DNA of 19,885 nucleotides, from the NCBI GenBank assembly GCA_964247675.1, contig CAXTVW010000059.1:1-19885 (forward strand), given 5' to 3'. The notes below the pieces were generated by a model. That model saw only the letters and a program-made list of their open reading frames with translations, did not search any database and was not told the DNA's origin. Shown piece by piece: positions 1 through 7,960 of this stretch; position 1 is the stretch's first letter, and the number at the start of each line of letters is the position of its first letter. A program made the position numbers and the translations under genes. Source of the stretch: BOG-908 sp964247675. Its GTDB lineage: Bacteria > Pseudomonadota > Alphaproteobacteria > Acetobacterales > Acetobacteraceae.

Positions 1-2
1 AG

Positions 3-59
3 CTTCATGGGGGAAGGTTGGCATGGGCGCGGGAGCGGGTGGAAGAGCCTGTCTTTTAA
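3..59 (+). CDS. Possible 3' end of an upstream plus-strand gene
   Basis: An open frame enters from the left edge and ends at TAA 57-59, with the last residues reading ERVEEPVF. The tail resembles the ends of two other genes here whose final codons come from the intergenic repeat (KEGVLF at 4840, KKGLLF at 12089). The DNA around 41-66 looks like a worn left arm of that repeat. Nothing can be said about function from 18 codons, and the frame could be chance. The call rests on the recurring tail pattern only. Confidence 0.3.
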   Translation, partial: LHGGRLAWARERVEEPVF

Positions 60-158
60 ACGAAGCGCGGCGGCCGATTGACTGAGGAGAGCGGCTGTTT
101 CGCCGAGCGCGGGAAGCAAAAGTTTTTTGGTCCTTTTTTTCGAAAAAGGACTGCTTGC
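41..158. repeat. Inverted-repeat element, degenerate left arm
   Basis: The right arm (114-158) is a full copy of the AT-rich repeat of the ggtcc/ggactgc type. It has a 9-bp stem, 130-138 with 143-151, and a TTCG loop. A worn left arm is visible at about 41-66 (ggaagagcctgtctttt followed by cgaagc). The element separates the possible upstream gene end at 59 from the three-gene operon, so termination of the upstream transcript is a plausible role. Confidence 0.65.
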
Positions 159-235
159 ATTCTTTCCGCTGTTTTCAGGCAGGTTCCGGCGGCTTTTGGT
201 TGTTCTTCGTAACCGGCAGGCGGTTGCGGAAAGGG

Positions 236-254
236 CGATGGTGCTCCACCATCG
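236..254 (+). promoter_or_regulatory. Perfect hairpin just upstream of the AAA+ operon
   Basis: CGATGGTG (236-243) and CACCATCG (247-254) form a perfect 8-bp stem with a 3-nt loop. It ends five bases before the ATG at 260 and 44 bases before the GTG at 299. If the 5' leader is transcribed it could affect translation of the first gene. It has no T run, so it is not a standard terminator. Confidence 0.4.
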
Positions 255-259
255 GCTGC

Positions 260-846
260 ATGGAGAGAATGCTGCCGGCGGAGACAGCGGAGCCGATCGT
301 GCGCGGGGGCGCCGGCGCGTCCGCGTTCCGGGCGACGGCGTATGCGGTGCTGGGGCTGGCGGTGGGGTGCGGGGCCTGGCTGCGGTTCAACACGCAGATT
401 GCCGCGGTGGTGCCGGCTTTGGCGGATTCGCGGACGGTGGCTGCGGGGGAGCCGGCGCGGGTGCAGGTGTTGATGGAGTTGGGACTGTTGCCGGCGGGCG
501 AGGCGCAGTCGGCGGTGGCGGATATGGGGCTTTCGGGCGGGGAGGCGGCACTCATGCAGGCGGCGCTGCGGGATCGGCGGCTGCGGCTGGTGCGGATGCC
601 GCTGGTGGATGAGACGCCGGGGGATGCGGGGCACGACGTGGTGCTGAGTACGGCGGGCTACACGCGCGTGGTGCGGCTGACGCGGACTCCTGTGGCGGTG
701 CCGTTGCCGGTGGGGCCGGGAGGTGAGGTTGCGTTTTCCACGCCGGATGTGGAGGCGGTGAGCGTCGGCACGCTGGGGTTGTCCGGGCCGATCCGGCTGC
801 CTGATCTGGCGCGGGGCGACGTTCTGAGCGTGGGGGTTGTGGCACA

Positions 847-850
<4 letters not shown>
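260..850 (+). CDS. Single-pass membrane protein, first gene of AAA+ operon
   Basis: I do not recognise a family. The protein is about 196 residues from ATG 260. It has a short basic N-terminal stretch, one hydrophobic segment around residues 20-40 (AYAVLGLAVGCGAWLRF), then a soluble part probably outside the cytoplasm. That part ends in a proline-, glycine- and valine-rich section (PVAVPLPVGPGGEVAF) that looks beta-rich. The start is uncertain: ATG 260 follows a perfect hairpin and lacks a Shine-Dalgarno, whereas GTG 299 has GGAG six bases upstream and would still keep the membrane segment. Its TGA (848-850) overlaps the GTG start of the AAA+ gene, so translation is probably coupled and the products probably work together. 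No enzymatic motif is visible. Adhesion, stress or secretion roles cannot be told apart from the sequence. Confidence 0.7.
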
Positions 851-2184
<1,334 letters not shown>

Positions 2185-2186
2185 GC

Positions 2187-3020
2187 GTGTCCACGGTCGG
2201 CCGGCTTTGGCGGCGGGCGCCGGCCTGGCGGGTGTGCCTGGTGGCGGCGCTGGCGACTACGTCGCTTGCGGTCATGTTTCCGCCGGTGGTGCCGGTTTGG
2301 GTGAAGCGGGCGGTGTTGCCGGCGTCGCGCGTGGCGGCAGGGCCGGCGGCCGATACTTCAGCGCATTTCAAGCCTGCGGGCGCGGTGCAGGATCCGGGGT
2401 ATTCGGCGTTGGCGTTTCCGCCGCCGGGATCCGAACGGTCCGGCAGCGTAGCGTTTGCCGGACGGGAGCTGCCCCTGCCGGCGGGGCGCTGGCAGGCGTT
2501 GGTGCTGGCCAGGAGCGGCAAGCCTGTCACCAACCAGGTGGAAGTGTTCGCCCGGGTCGAGGCAGGTGCGTTGACGGGGCTGCTGACGGTGTTGGCGCCC
2601 GATCCGATCGAGCACCCGATGAGCCCGTTCGATGCGCCGATGACCTGCGACGAGCCGGACACGATCGCCTATTTCGTAGCGCCGGAACCGTTCGGGCAGG
2701 GACCGCTGGTGCATGAATGCTGGCGGTTGTCATCCCTGCGCGGGTTCGATCTGGCAGAGCGCGGGCGGGTGAATGCGACTCTGGATCAGGCGCTGCTGCG
2801 GCTCAAGGAAAGCGATACGCGGGTACCGGACCAGCTCGTGCTGCTGCATTACTTCCGGTCCGATGAGAGCGGATTCCTGCTGGCGCTGCTGTATTTGCCG
2901 GATCGGCACAACGGCGCGCACCAGGCTATCGGTGCGTGGGTGAAACAATATGTTTCGGGATTGCATGATTCGTATGACGGGGTGCGTGGCGGGAAGGCGA
3001 TTCCTGCTGACCCAGGTTGA
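2187..3020 (+). CDS. Membrane-tethered protein, third gene of AAA+ operon
   Basis: The protein has 277 residues from GTG 2187, which lies two bases after the AAA+ stop and so is probably translated by coupling. A basic start (RLWRRAPAWR) is followed by one hydrophobic segment at about 15-32, then a region of about 240 residues that should be periplasmic. It contains two cysteines, in MTCDEPD and HECWRL, that could form a disulfide outside the cytoplasm. The C-terminal part (HQAIGAWVKQYVSGL) is amphipathic. I recognise no family. The arrangement of N-anchor plus extracytoplasmic domain matches the first gene, so the operon probably encodes a complex in which the cytoplasmic ATPase is flanked by two outward-facing membrane proteins. 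This is inference from topology and packing. Confidence 0.75.
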   Translation: MSTVGRLWRRAPAWRVCLVAALATTSLAVMFPPVVPVWVKRAVLPASRVAAGPAADTSAHFKPAGAVQDPGYSALAFPPPGSERSGSVAFAGRELPLPAGRWQALVLARSGKPVTNQVEVFARVEAGALTGLLTVLAPDPIEHPMSPFDAPMTCDEPDTIAYFVAPEPFGQGPLVHECWRLSSLRGFDLAERGRVNATLDQALLRLKESDTRVPDQLVLLHYFRSDESGFLLALLYLPDRHNGAHQAIGAWVKQYVSGLHDSYDGVRGGKAIPADPG

Positions 3021-3214
3021 GGCAGGGCTTTTCCGGGAAGTAGCGGCGGCCGGTGGCTGCCGATCGGATGGCGTGCTGGCCTTGCGGTGAAGTGCGGCCG
3101 TGTCCTTTTGCACCAGGGTAATCGAGCGGAAGGCCGCTTGATGAGGCGTTCAGGTTGAGCATCGGCATCCGCGAAAACGTAAGCTTCTGGCGCTCTTCCT
3201 GCTTCGTGGCGTCC

Positions 3215-3243
3215 TTGACGTCGAACCTCTTGCGCCCTTTAGA
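3215..3243 (+). promoter_or_regulatory. Weak candidate sigma70 promoter
   Basis: TTGACG is followed after 17 bases by TTTAGA, about 100 bases upstream of ATG 3344. The -35 is good and the -10 poor (3 of 6 matches). It is the best match I saw in this gap, but chance matches of this quality are common. Confidence 0.25.
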
Positions 3244-3298
3244 ACCGCGTCTGTCGTTGTGATCATGCGGCGCTTGTTCGGGTTGAAGCGTTGAAGGC

Positions 3299-3321
3299 GT
3301 AAGAAGGCCTGTCTTCCTTAC
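3299..3321 (+). promoter_or_regulatory. Imperfect hairpin in leader of ammonia-lyase-like gene
   Basis: GTAAG pairs with CTTAC and is continued inward by three pairs (one a wobble) after one mismatch, 22 bases before ATG 3344. The inner sequence aagaaggcctgtcttcctt resembles the outer end of the intergenic repeat arm, so it may be a relic of one. Confidence 0.3.
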
Positions 3322-3343
3322 CCTGCAACGAGAGTTCAGCCAA

Positions 3344-4840
3344 ATGCCAAGCCAGAGGACCATCGCGCTGGGCGAGGCGGCGCTTACGCTGCCTGACGTG
3401 GACGCGTTGGCGCACAGGCGGGCGACACTTGTGTTGTCGGAGGCGGGGCGGGAGGCGATCCTGAAGGCGCGCGCGGTTGTGGAGCGGGCCGTGGATGCCG
3501 GGACACGGGGTTATGGCATCAACACCGGCGTTGGCAGCCAAAAGGATTTCAGGGTCAGCCGCGCGGAGATCGAGCGCTACAACAACCTGATGATCACCGC
3601 GCATGCGACCGTGATGCCTGGCGAGAACGCGCCGGATGCGGTGGTGCGCGCGGCGATGGCGATACAGCTTGCGCTGTTTGCGAAAGGGCGTTCGGGGGTC
3701 AGGCTGGAACTTGTCGAGAGCCTGCTTGCGCGGTTCTGGGCGGACGACCTGCCGGCAGTACGGCTTGGTGGATCGGTTGGCGCATCCGACATCGTGGCGA
3801 TGAGCCAAATGGCGGTGCCGCTGATCGGCAAGCCGGGGATCGGCGCAAGCGGGGCCGGTCCCGAGCCGGTCGGCAGCCTCGCCGCGAAGGAGGCGATATC
3901 GCTGCTCAGTTCGAACAGTCTGATGCTGGCGCAGGGAAGTTTGGCCCTTGCAGAGGTTCGGGCGTTGCTGGATGCGGCGGCGGTTGCGGGCGCTTTGTCG
4001 ATGGAAGGGTTTCGCGGCAATCTGCAAGCGTGGCGCGCGCAAGTGGACCAGGCGCGCGGACAGGCGGGACAGATACAAGCGGGTGCGATGCTGAGGGAGG
4101 CGCTGGCCGGCAGCAGGTTGTGGCAGGCGGATGAGGCGCGGCTGCTGCAGGATCCGCTGAGTTTCCGGTGCATCCCGCAGATACATGGGGCGGCGGAGGC
4201 TGCGTATGACTTCGCCTATGGTATCTTCGAGACGGAGCTTTCTGCGGCTTGCGACAACCCGATGATCGATGCGGCGGAAGGTGTGTTCGTTTCGCACGGG
4301 AACATGGAGACGACAGTCTGCGCGCTGGCGATGGACATGCTGCGGCAGGCGGTTGCCAAGGTGATCGAGGCGTCAGGCCAGCGTATCCACAAGATCCAAT
4401 GGCCGAACTTCACCGATCTGCCCACGAGCCTTGCCGCGGAGCCGGGGGCGATCGGGGGCGTGCAGTTCCTCAATCTGGGGCATCTGGCGGGGGCGAACGT
4501 CGCGGCGGTGCGGCAGGCGGCTTATCCGGCGATGCTGAATTACTCGGGGCAGTTGGATGATGGTGTGGAGGACGTGGCGGGGAATGCGCCGCAGTCGGTG
4601 GCGGAGACGATAAGGGCGCTGGCGCCGGCCTGGAATGTGGTGGCGCTGGAGGTGGTTTGTGCGGTTTGGGCGATACATCGGCGAGCGTTGCCCGTGGATG
4701 GACTGGGGGAGGGTTTGCGGGCGCTGGTGGGCCGGGTGTTGCCGATGTTGCCGATCGGGAGCGAGGGGGTGGCGGTTTTCGACATGACGGCTGTTGTGGA
4801 GATGCTGCGAGAGGGAAGGAAGGAAGGCGTTCTTTTTTGA
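3344..4840 (+). CDS. Divergent histidine/aromatic ammonia-lyase family protein
   Basis: The 498-residue length and the overall motif order match the HutH/PAL family: YGINTG (57-62), NNLMITAH, GGSVGAS, LAAKEA, a QDPLSFRC block (269-276) and a C-terminal helical region. The family normally makes its MIO cofactor from Ala-Ser-Gly in GSVGASGDLAP. Here the DNA at 3782-3790 encodes Ala147-Ser148-Asp149, with the glycine missing. The Asn of LLNGTQ aligns with Ser189, and the Tyr of QDPYSLR aligns with Leu272. Tyr57, a His in TAH and Arg275 are kept. An Ala-Ser-Gly does occur at 168-170, but in a loop where the family has none. No other hut gene is near. Calling it histidase would be unsafe. It may be an altered lyase, a mutase or a non-enzymatic paralogue. 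The last residues (KEGVLF) and the stop come from the downstream repeat arm. Confidence 0.85.
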   Translation: MPSQRTIALGEAALTLPDVDALAHRRATLVLSEAGREAILKARAVVERAVDAGTRGYGINTGVGSQKDFRVSRAEIERYNNLMITAHATVMPGENAPDAVVRAAMAIQLALFAKGRSGVRLELVESLLARFWADDLPAVRLGGSVGASDIVAMSQMAVPLIGKPGIGASGAGPEPVGSLAAKEAISLLSSNSLMLAQGSLALAEVRALLDAAAVAGALSMEGFRGNLQAWRAQVDQARGQAGQIQAGAMLREALAGSRLWQADEARLLQDPLSFRCIPQIHGAAEAAYDFAYGIFETELSAACDNPMIDAAEGVFVSHGNMETTVCALAMDMLRQAVAKVIEASGQRIHKIQWPNFTDLPTSLAAEPGAIGGVQFLNLGHLAGANVAAVRQAAYPAMLNYSGQLDDGVEDVAGNAPQSVAETIRALAPAWNVVALEVVCAVWAIHRRALPVDGLGEGLRALVGRVLPMLPIGSEGVAVFDMTAVVEMLREGRKEGVLF

Positions 4841-5032
4841 ACGGAAGAAGCAAAAAATTTTTGTTCCTGGCGGTGGGGGGGATGGCCGTGACGGCGCGGT
4901 GCAATGCCAAAGCGCATTGCACCCTACGGTGATTGCCGGCGGCGGTTTCGTTTTGCAATGCCCAGGCTATTGAGGCGTCAGGAGTAAAAGTTTTTTGCTT
5001 CTTTTTTTCAAAAAAGAAGGCCTTGCTTCCTT
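4821..5032. repeat. Composite inverted-repeat element between convergent genes
   Basis: The left arm 4821-4863 (worn, ttcttttttgaacggaagaag) and the right arm 4984-5032 (intact gcttc/gaaggcc type) point inward around a 120-bp interior. The stop of the lyase-like gene (4838-4840) lies inside the left arm, and the stop of the oxalate decarboxylase (5031-5033) abuts the right arm. The element is therefore the whole convergent intergenic region and probably terminates both transcripts. Confidence 0.8.
4898..4923. repeat. REP-like palindrome nested in the composite repeat
   Basis: GGTGCAATGC (4898-4907) and GCATTGCACC (4914-4923) form a perfect 10-bp stem with a 6-nt loop, followed by CTACGG. This resembles the short GTGCAAT-type dispersed palindromes found in many bacterial genomes. 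It makes this element longer than the others, which suggests a secondary insertion. Confidence 0.6.
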
Positions 5033-6218
5033 AAGCCTGCTGGATAGCGTCGATAGTCCCATCAGGCACGCCGCCGAAATTGTTGGCGACAAGGTATTTC
5101 GGGGCGGTTTCGATCCAGTGCTTCAGGGCGATTTCCTCGAACTTGCCGGCGTTCCAGGTCTGGACGATCTCGAGGTCTTCGGTGCCGGTGTTCATTATGG
5201 CGTGGCCGTAGCCGGCGGGGATGTAGGCGGAGTCACCGGCTTTCACGTCCGACAGTTTGCCGCGGCCGCCTGAGCCGAAGATCGCGACCTGGCCTGTGCC
5301 CTTCAGGTAGAAGTGGAACTCGTCGGCATTCGGGTTCCAGTGCAATTCCTTCATGCGGCCCGGCTTGATCGACATCAATCCGCCCGACATCGTGGTGGAG
5401 ACCGGCCACTCGTCGACGGTTGCGAGGTGGAGGGTGCCGCCGTCGAAATCACGCCGGGCGCGGACGTCTTTTAGCAGGGCGAATTTGTGGGTGGATTCCT
5501 TGGGCCAGGGTGCGTCTTTCGCCTGTGCGACGGGGATGACCGGTCCTGCCTGAATGTAGGTTTCGCCGTGGGGGAAGGTGTCGAACGCGGCGGGGGTGAG
5601 GCCGAAGTTCGTGGCCAGCATGGTCTTGGGCGTCAGGTTCACCCAGTCGGTGATCGAGAACGTGCCGTGTTCGGAGAAGGCGCCGTTGTCGAAGGAGAGG
5701 ATGAAGTGGCAGGGCTTGTCGCCGATCGTCTGGATCGAGTGGCCATGGCCGCGCGGGAAAAACCACAGATCGCCGGGGCCGTAATTGTTGATCTCGGTCT
5801 GGCCGGAGGGATCGAGGACGACGGTCTGGCACTGGCCGTCGATGACGTAGGCCCACTCGGCGGCGATGGCGTGCCAGTGGAGTTCCCGTGACGCGCCGGG
5901 ATTGAGGAACATGTGGACGCCAGCAAGGCCTTTCATGATCGGCAACTGGTGTTCGGTGGATTCCTTGGCCCAGCCGCCGGAGGTGATCTTCGGCTTGGAA
6001 CCGTCCAGGGAGCGCACGAACTCCGGCATTTCCGCCACGTCCCTGGGGTCGTGATAAGCGACCTGGGCGCCGGCCGGCAGTTGCTGCACGTCACGGCCGA
6101 AGCCGCCCTGGCCTGGCAGCCCTTTGTCGTCGGCTTGCGCGCGCGACAGGCCGGCCAGGGTTACGAGGCCGCCGGCGCTAAGGGCGGCGGTGCCGAGAAA
6201 AATGCGTCTGGAAGCCAT
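5031..6218 (-). CDS. oxdC: Bicupin oxalate decarboxylase family protein, Tat-exported
   Basis: The protein has 395 residues from ATG 6218, chosen because AGGAGGA lies five bases upstream and the N-terminus is then a twin-arginine signal (SRRIFLG, hydrophobic stretch, cut near SRAQA). Two cupin domains follow. Domain 1 has the full metal set His114, His116, Glu121 and His160, and the lid SEHGT (182-186), which corresponds to SENST of Bacillus OxdC and keeps its glutamate. Domain 2 has His293, Asn295, Glu300 and His339, so the usual second histidine of HxH is asparagine. The family converts oxalate to formate and CO2 with manganese; an intact site and lid in domain 1 fit decarboxylase activity. 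Export before metal loading is unlikely, since Tat moves folded proteins. Acid or oxalate tolerance is the likely role. It is close to other bicupins, so the substrate is not certain. Confidence 0.87.
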   Translation of the reverse strand: MASRRIFLGTAALSAGGLVTLAGLSRAQADDKGLPGQGGFGRDVQQLPAGAQVAYHDPRDVAEMPEFVRSLDGSKPKITSGGWAKESTEHQLPIMKGLAGVHMFLNPGASRELHWHAIAAEWAYVIDGQCQTVVLDPSGQTEINNYGPGDLWFFPRGHGHSIQTIGDKPCHFILSFDNGAFSEHGTFSITDWVNLTPKTMLATNFGLTPAAFDTFPHGETYIQAGPVIPVAQAKDAPWPKESTHKFALLKDVRARRDFDGGTLHLATVDEWPVSTTMSGGLMSIKPGRMKELHWNPNADEFHFYLKGTGQVAIFGSGGRGKLSDVKAGDSAYIPAGYGHAIMNTGTEDLEIVQTWNAGKFEEIALKHWIETAPKYLVANNFGGVPDGTIDAIQQA

Positions 6219-6223
6219 GGGCG

Positions 6224-6230
6224 TCCTCCT
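6224..6230 (-). promoter_or_regulatory. Strong ribosome binding site of the oxalate decarboxylase
   Basis: AGGAGGA on the minus strand, five bases from ATG 6218, is the clearest Shine-Dalgarno in the window. It rules out the longer open frame that would begin at 6311 and run through low-complexity DNA. Confidence 0.75.
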
Positions 6231-6304
6231 TTGCTGCCGCCTATGTTGGCGGGTTGGGCGGAGGGTAGCATCTGGTTGGGTGGCGCCCAAGGTCCTTACA
6301 GGAG

Positions 6305-6480
6305 AAAGCAAGCAGTCCTTTTTTGAAAAAAAGGACCAAAAAACTTTTGCTCCCCCGCCTGCACAAAGATGCGCCCTGATTCTGCCAGCGCCCGCATGGG
6401 CAGGACCAGCGCGTGCGCTGATGCCAGCGTCAGAAGCAAAAGTTTTTTGCTTCTTTTTTTCAAAAAAGAAGGCCTTGCTT
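6305..6480. repeat. Composite inverted-repeat element between codirectional minus genes
   Basis: The left arm 6305-6350 is of the agtcc/ggacc type and the right arm 6433-6480 of the gcttc/gaaggcc type, so the two arms carry different stems. The interior has its own palindrome CAGCGC-GT-GCGCTG (6407-6420). The stop of the minus-strand lipoprotein gene (6483-6485) lies three bases beyond the right arm, while the left arm faces the 5' leader of the oxalate decarboxylase. Confidence 0.85.
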
Positions 6481-6482
6481 TC

Positions 6483-7793
6483 TCACTTAGCACTGACGCG
6501 CCAAACAGCATTCCCCACATCGTCCGCCACGAGCAGCGCGCCGTCCTGGTCCAGCGTGACGCCGACGGGGCGGCCCTGGGCGTTGCCGTTGCTGTCGAGG
6601 AAGCCGGTCAGGATGTCCACCGGTGGGCCGTCCGGGTGGCCGTTTCGGAACGGGACGTAGATGACCTTGTAGCCGCTGCGGGGAACGCGGTTCCAGCTGC
6701 CGTGCTGGCCGACATAGGCGCCGTCCGCGAAGCCAGCGCCCATGGCGCCGGGGCGGGCGAAGGCGAGACCCAGGGAGGCGGTGTGGGGGCCCAGGGCGTA
6801 GTCGGGGCGGATGGTGGCGGCGACGCGTTGGGGGTTGGGCGGTTTGACGCGGGTGTCCGCGTGCTGGCCGTAATAGCTGTACGGCCAGCCGTAGAAGGCG
6901 CTTTCGTGGACTTGGGTCATGTAGTCGGGGACCAGGTCGCTGCCGATCTCGTCGCGTTCGTTGACGCTGGTCCAGAGGGTTCGGGTGGTGGGCTCCCAGG
7001 CCATGCCGACCGGGTTGCGCAGGCCGGTGGCGTAAGGGCGGTGGTGGCCGGTGGCGGGGTCGATTTCCCAGATGTCGGCGCGGCCGGCTTCGGCCTCCAT
7101 GCCGTTTTCGGCGACGTTGCTGTTGGAGCCTATGGATACGTAGAGCCTGGTGCCGTCGGGCGAGGCGGTGACGTTCTTTGTCCAGTGGTGATTTATCGGG
7201 CCGGCGGGGAGGTCGGTGATCTTGCGGGGAGCGTCGGTGATGGTGGTCTCGCCCAAGGTGTAGGGGAAGGCGAGGAGGGCGTCGGTGTCGGCGACGTAGA
7301 GGGTGCTGCCTACCAGGGCCATGCCGAAGGGAGAGTTCAGGTTGGTGAGGAGGGTGTATTTGAGCGCCTCGCCGGTGGGTTGGGGGCGCAGGAGGATGAT
7401 GCGGTTGGGGCTGGGCGTGCCGGCACCGGCGCGGTTCATGATCAGGCCGGCGACGTAGCCTTTGAGGCCGGCGGCGTCCCGCGGGCGGGCGGGGGCGTTG
7501 GTTTCGGCTACCAGGACATCGTTGTTGGGCAGCGTGAGGAGCCAGCGGGGGTGGGCGAGGCCGGTAGCCAGGGCGGTGACGTGGAGGCCGGGCGCGATGG
7601 GGGTTGTGCCGGCGGGCCAGCCTTTGGCGGGGGCGACGTTCACGGTAGGAAGCAGGCCGGGATGCGGCGGCGGGAGCTGCGGGTCTGGGCCGGTGCCGGC
7701 GGAGAGGGGGAGGGTGGCGCGCTCGCTGCAGGCGTAGAGGGCCAGGAGGCCGGTGGCCAGGATGGCGGTGGCGGCTACGGTGCGTTTGCGCAT
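6483..7793 (-). CDS. Sorbosone dehydrogenase-like beta-propeller lipoprotein
   Basis: The protein has 436 residues. The N-terminus MRKRTVAATAILATGLLALYAC is a lipoprotein signal with the acceptor at Cys22 (L-Y-A-C). The rest fits the glucose/sorbosone dehydrogenase family of six-bladed propellers: GLAHPRWLLTLPNNDVLVAETN, LNSPFGMALVGSTLYVAD, NHHWTKNVTASPDGTRLYVSIGSNSN, YATGLRNPVGMAWEP, FYGWPYSYYG, VGQHGSWNR and GRPVGVTLDQDGALLVADD. Members commonly use PQQ and oxidise sugars or aldehydes in the periplasm, passing electrons to the respiratory chain. Periplasmic sugar oxidation fits an acetic-acid-type organism. Substrate and cofactor cannot be read from the sequence. Its 3' end abuts a repeat arm, and upstream lies a further arm (7822-7867), so it is probably transcribed alone. 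Confidence 0.85.
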   Translation of the reverse strand: MRKRTVAATAILATGLLALYACSERATLPLSAGTGPDPQLPPPHPGLLPTVNVAPAKGWPAGTTPIAPGLHVTALATGLAHPRWLLTLPNNDVLVAETNAPARPRDAAGLKGYVAGLIMNRAGAGTPSPNRIILLRPQPTGEALKYTLLTNLNSPFGMALVGSTLYVADTDALLAFPYTLGETTITDAPRKITDLPAGPINHHWTKNVTASPDGTRLYVSIGSNSNVAENGMEAEAGRADIWEIDPATGHHRPYATGLRNPVGMAWEPTTRTLWTSVNERDEIGSDLVPDYMTQVHESAFYGWPYSYYGQHADTRVKPPNPQRVAATIRPDYALGPHTASLGLAFARPGAMGAGFADGAYVGQHGSWNRVPRSGYKVIYVPFRNGHPDGPPVDILTGFLDSNGNAQGRPVGVTLDQDGALLVADDVGNAVWRVSAK

Positions 7794-7821
7794 GGGCGGT
7801 CCTGGACGGGTAGGTCAGGAA

Positions 7822-7867
7822 TCAAGGAAGGCCTGCTTTTTCGGAAAAATGAAGCAAAAAAACTTTC
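7822..7867. repeat. Left-type repeat arm with truncated partner
   Basis: This worn left-orientation arm (ggaaggcctgctttttcgg, then aaaaatgaagcaaaaaaact) sits between two divergent genes. At 7890-7910 the sequence gtggcgggagcggaacttt resembles the start of the arm at 19505 (gtggcggggagcggaagtttt). The right arm therefore appears to have been cut off just inside its outer stem. Confidence 0.6.
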
Positions 7868-7960
7868 TCGGGTGAGGCCGGCGTTCGTGTGGTGGCGGGA
7901 GCGGAACTTTCCCGGGGCGTGACGAGTTTTGGAGGCTTGGTGCATGGCTACGGGAGCGTG

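Larger units (their letters stand above)
3021..3343. other. 323-bp intergenic region before the ammonia-lyase-like gene
   Basis: No convincing gene was found on either strand. The sequence is less G-skewed than its flanks. It holds a weak sigma70-like pair (TTGACG 3215-3220, TTTAGA 3238-3243, 17-bp gap) and an imperfect hairpin at 3299-3321. No copy of the long AT-rich repeat is present, unlike most gene ends here. Confidence 0.5.

Noticed and set aside
155..259. Upstream start for the first operon protein at ATG 155, or a separate gene from ATG 238
   Set aside because: The 155 start lies at the edge of the repeat arm and adds non-conserved residues. ATG 238 has a fair ribosome site but opens a frame with Gly/Arg low complexity.
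2926..3363. 145-codon minus-strand frame covering the 3021-3343 gap, considered as a transposase relic
   Set aside because: The translation shows no transposase motif and overlaps both flanking genes. No terminal inverted repeats were seen.
4995..6054. Several short plus-strand frames opposite the oxalate decarboxylase
   Set aside because: They overlap a gene with two complete cupin motif sets and a strong ribosome site, and none has a recognisable feature.
6369..7922. 517-codon plus-strand open frame opposite the sorbosone-dehydrogenase-like gene
   Set aside because: Its translation is glycine/valine low complexity with repeat-encoded ends. The minus-strand frame has a lipoprotein signal and clear family motifs. 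Long antisense frames are expected at this GC content and skew.
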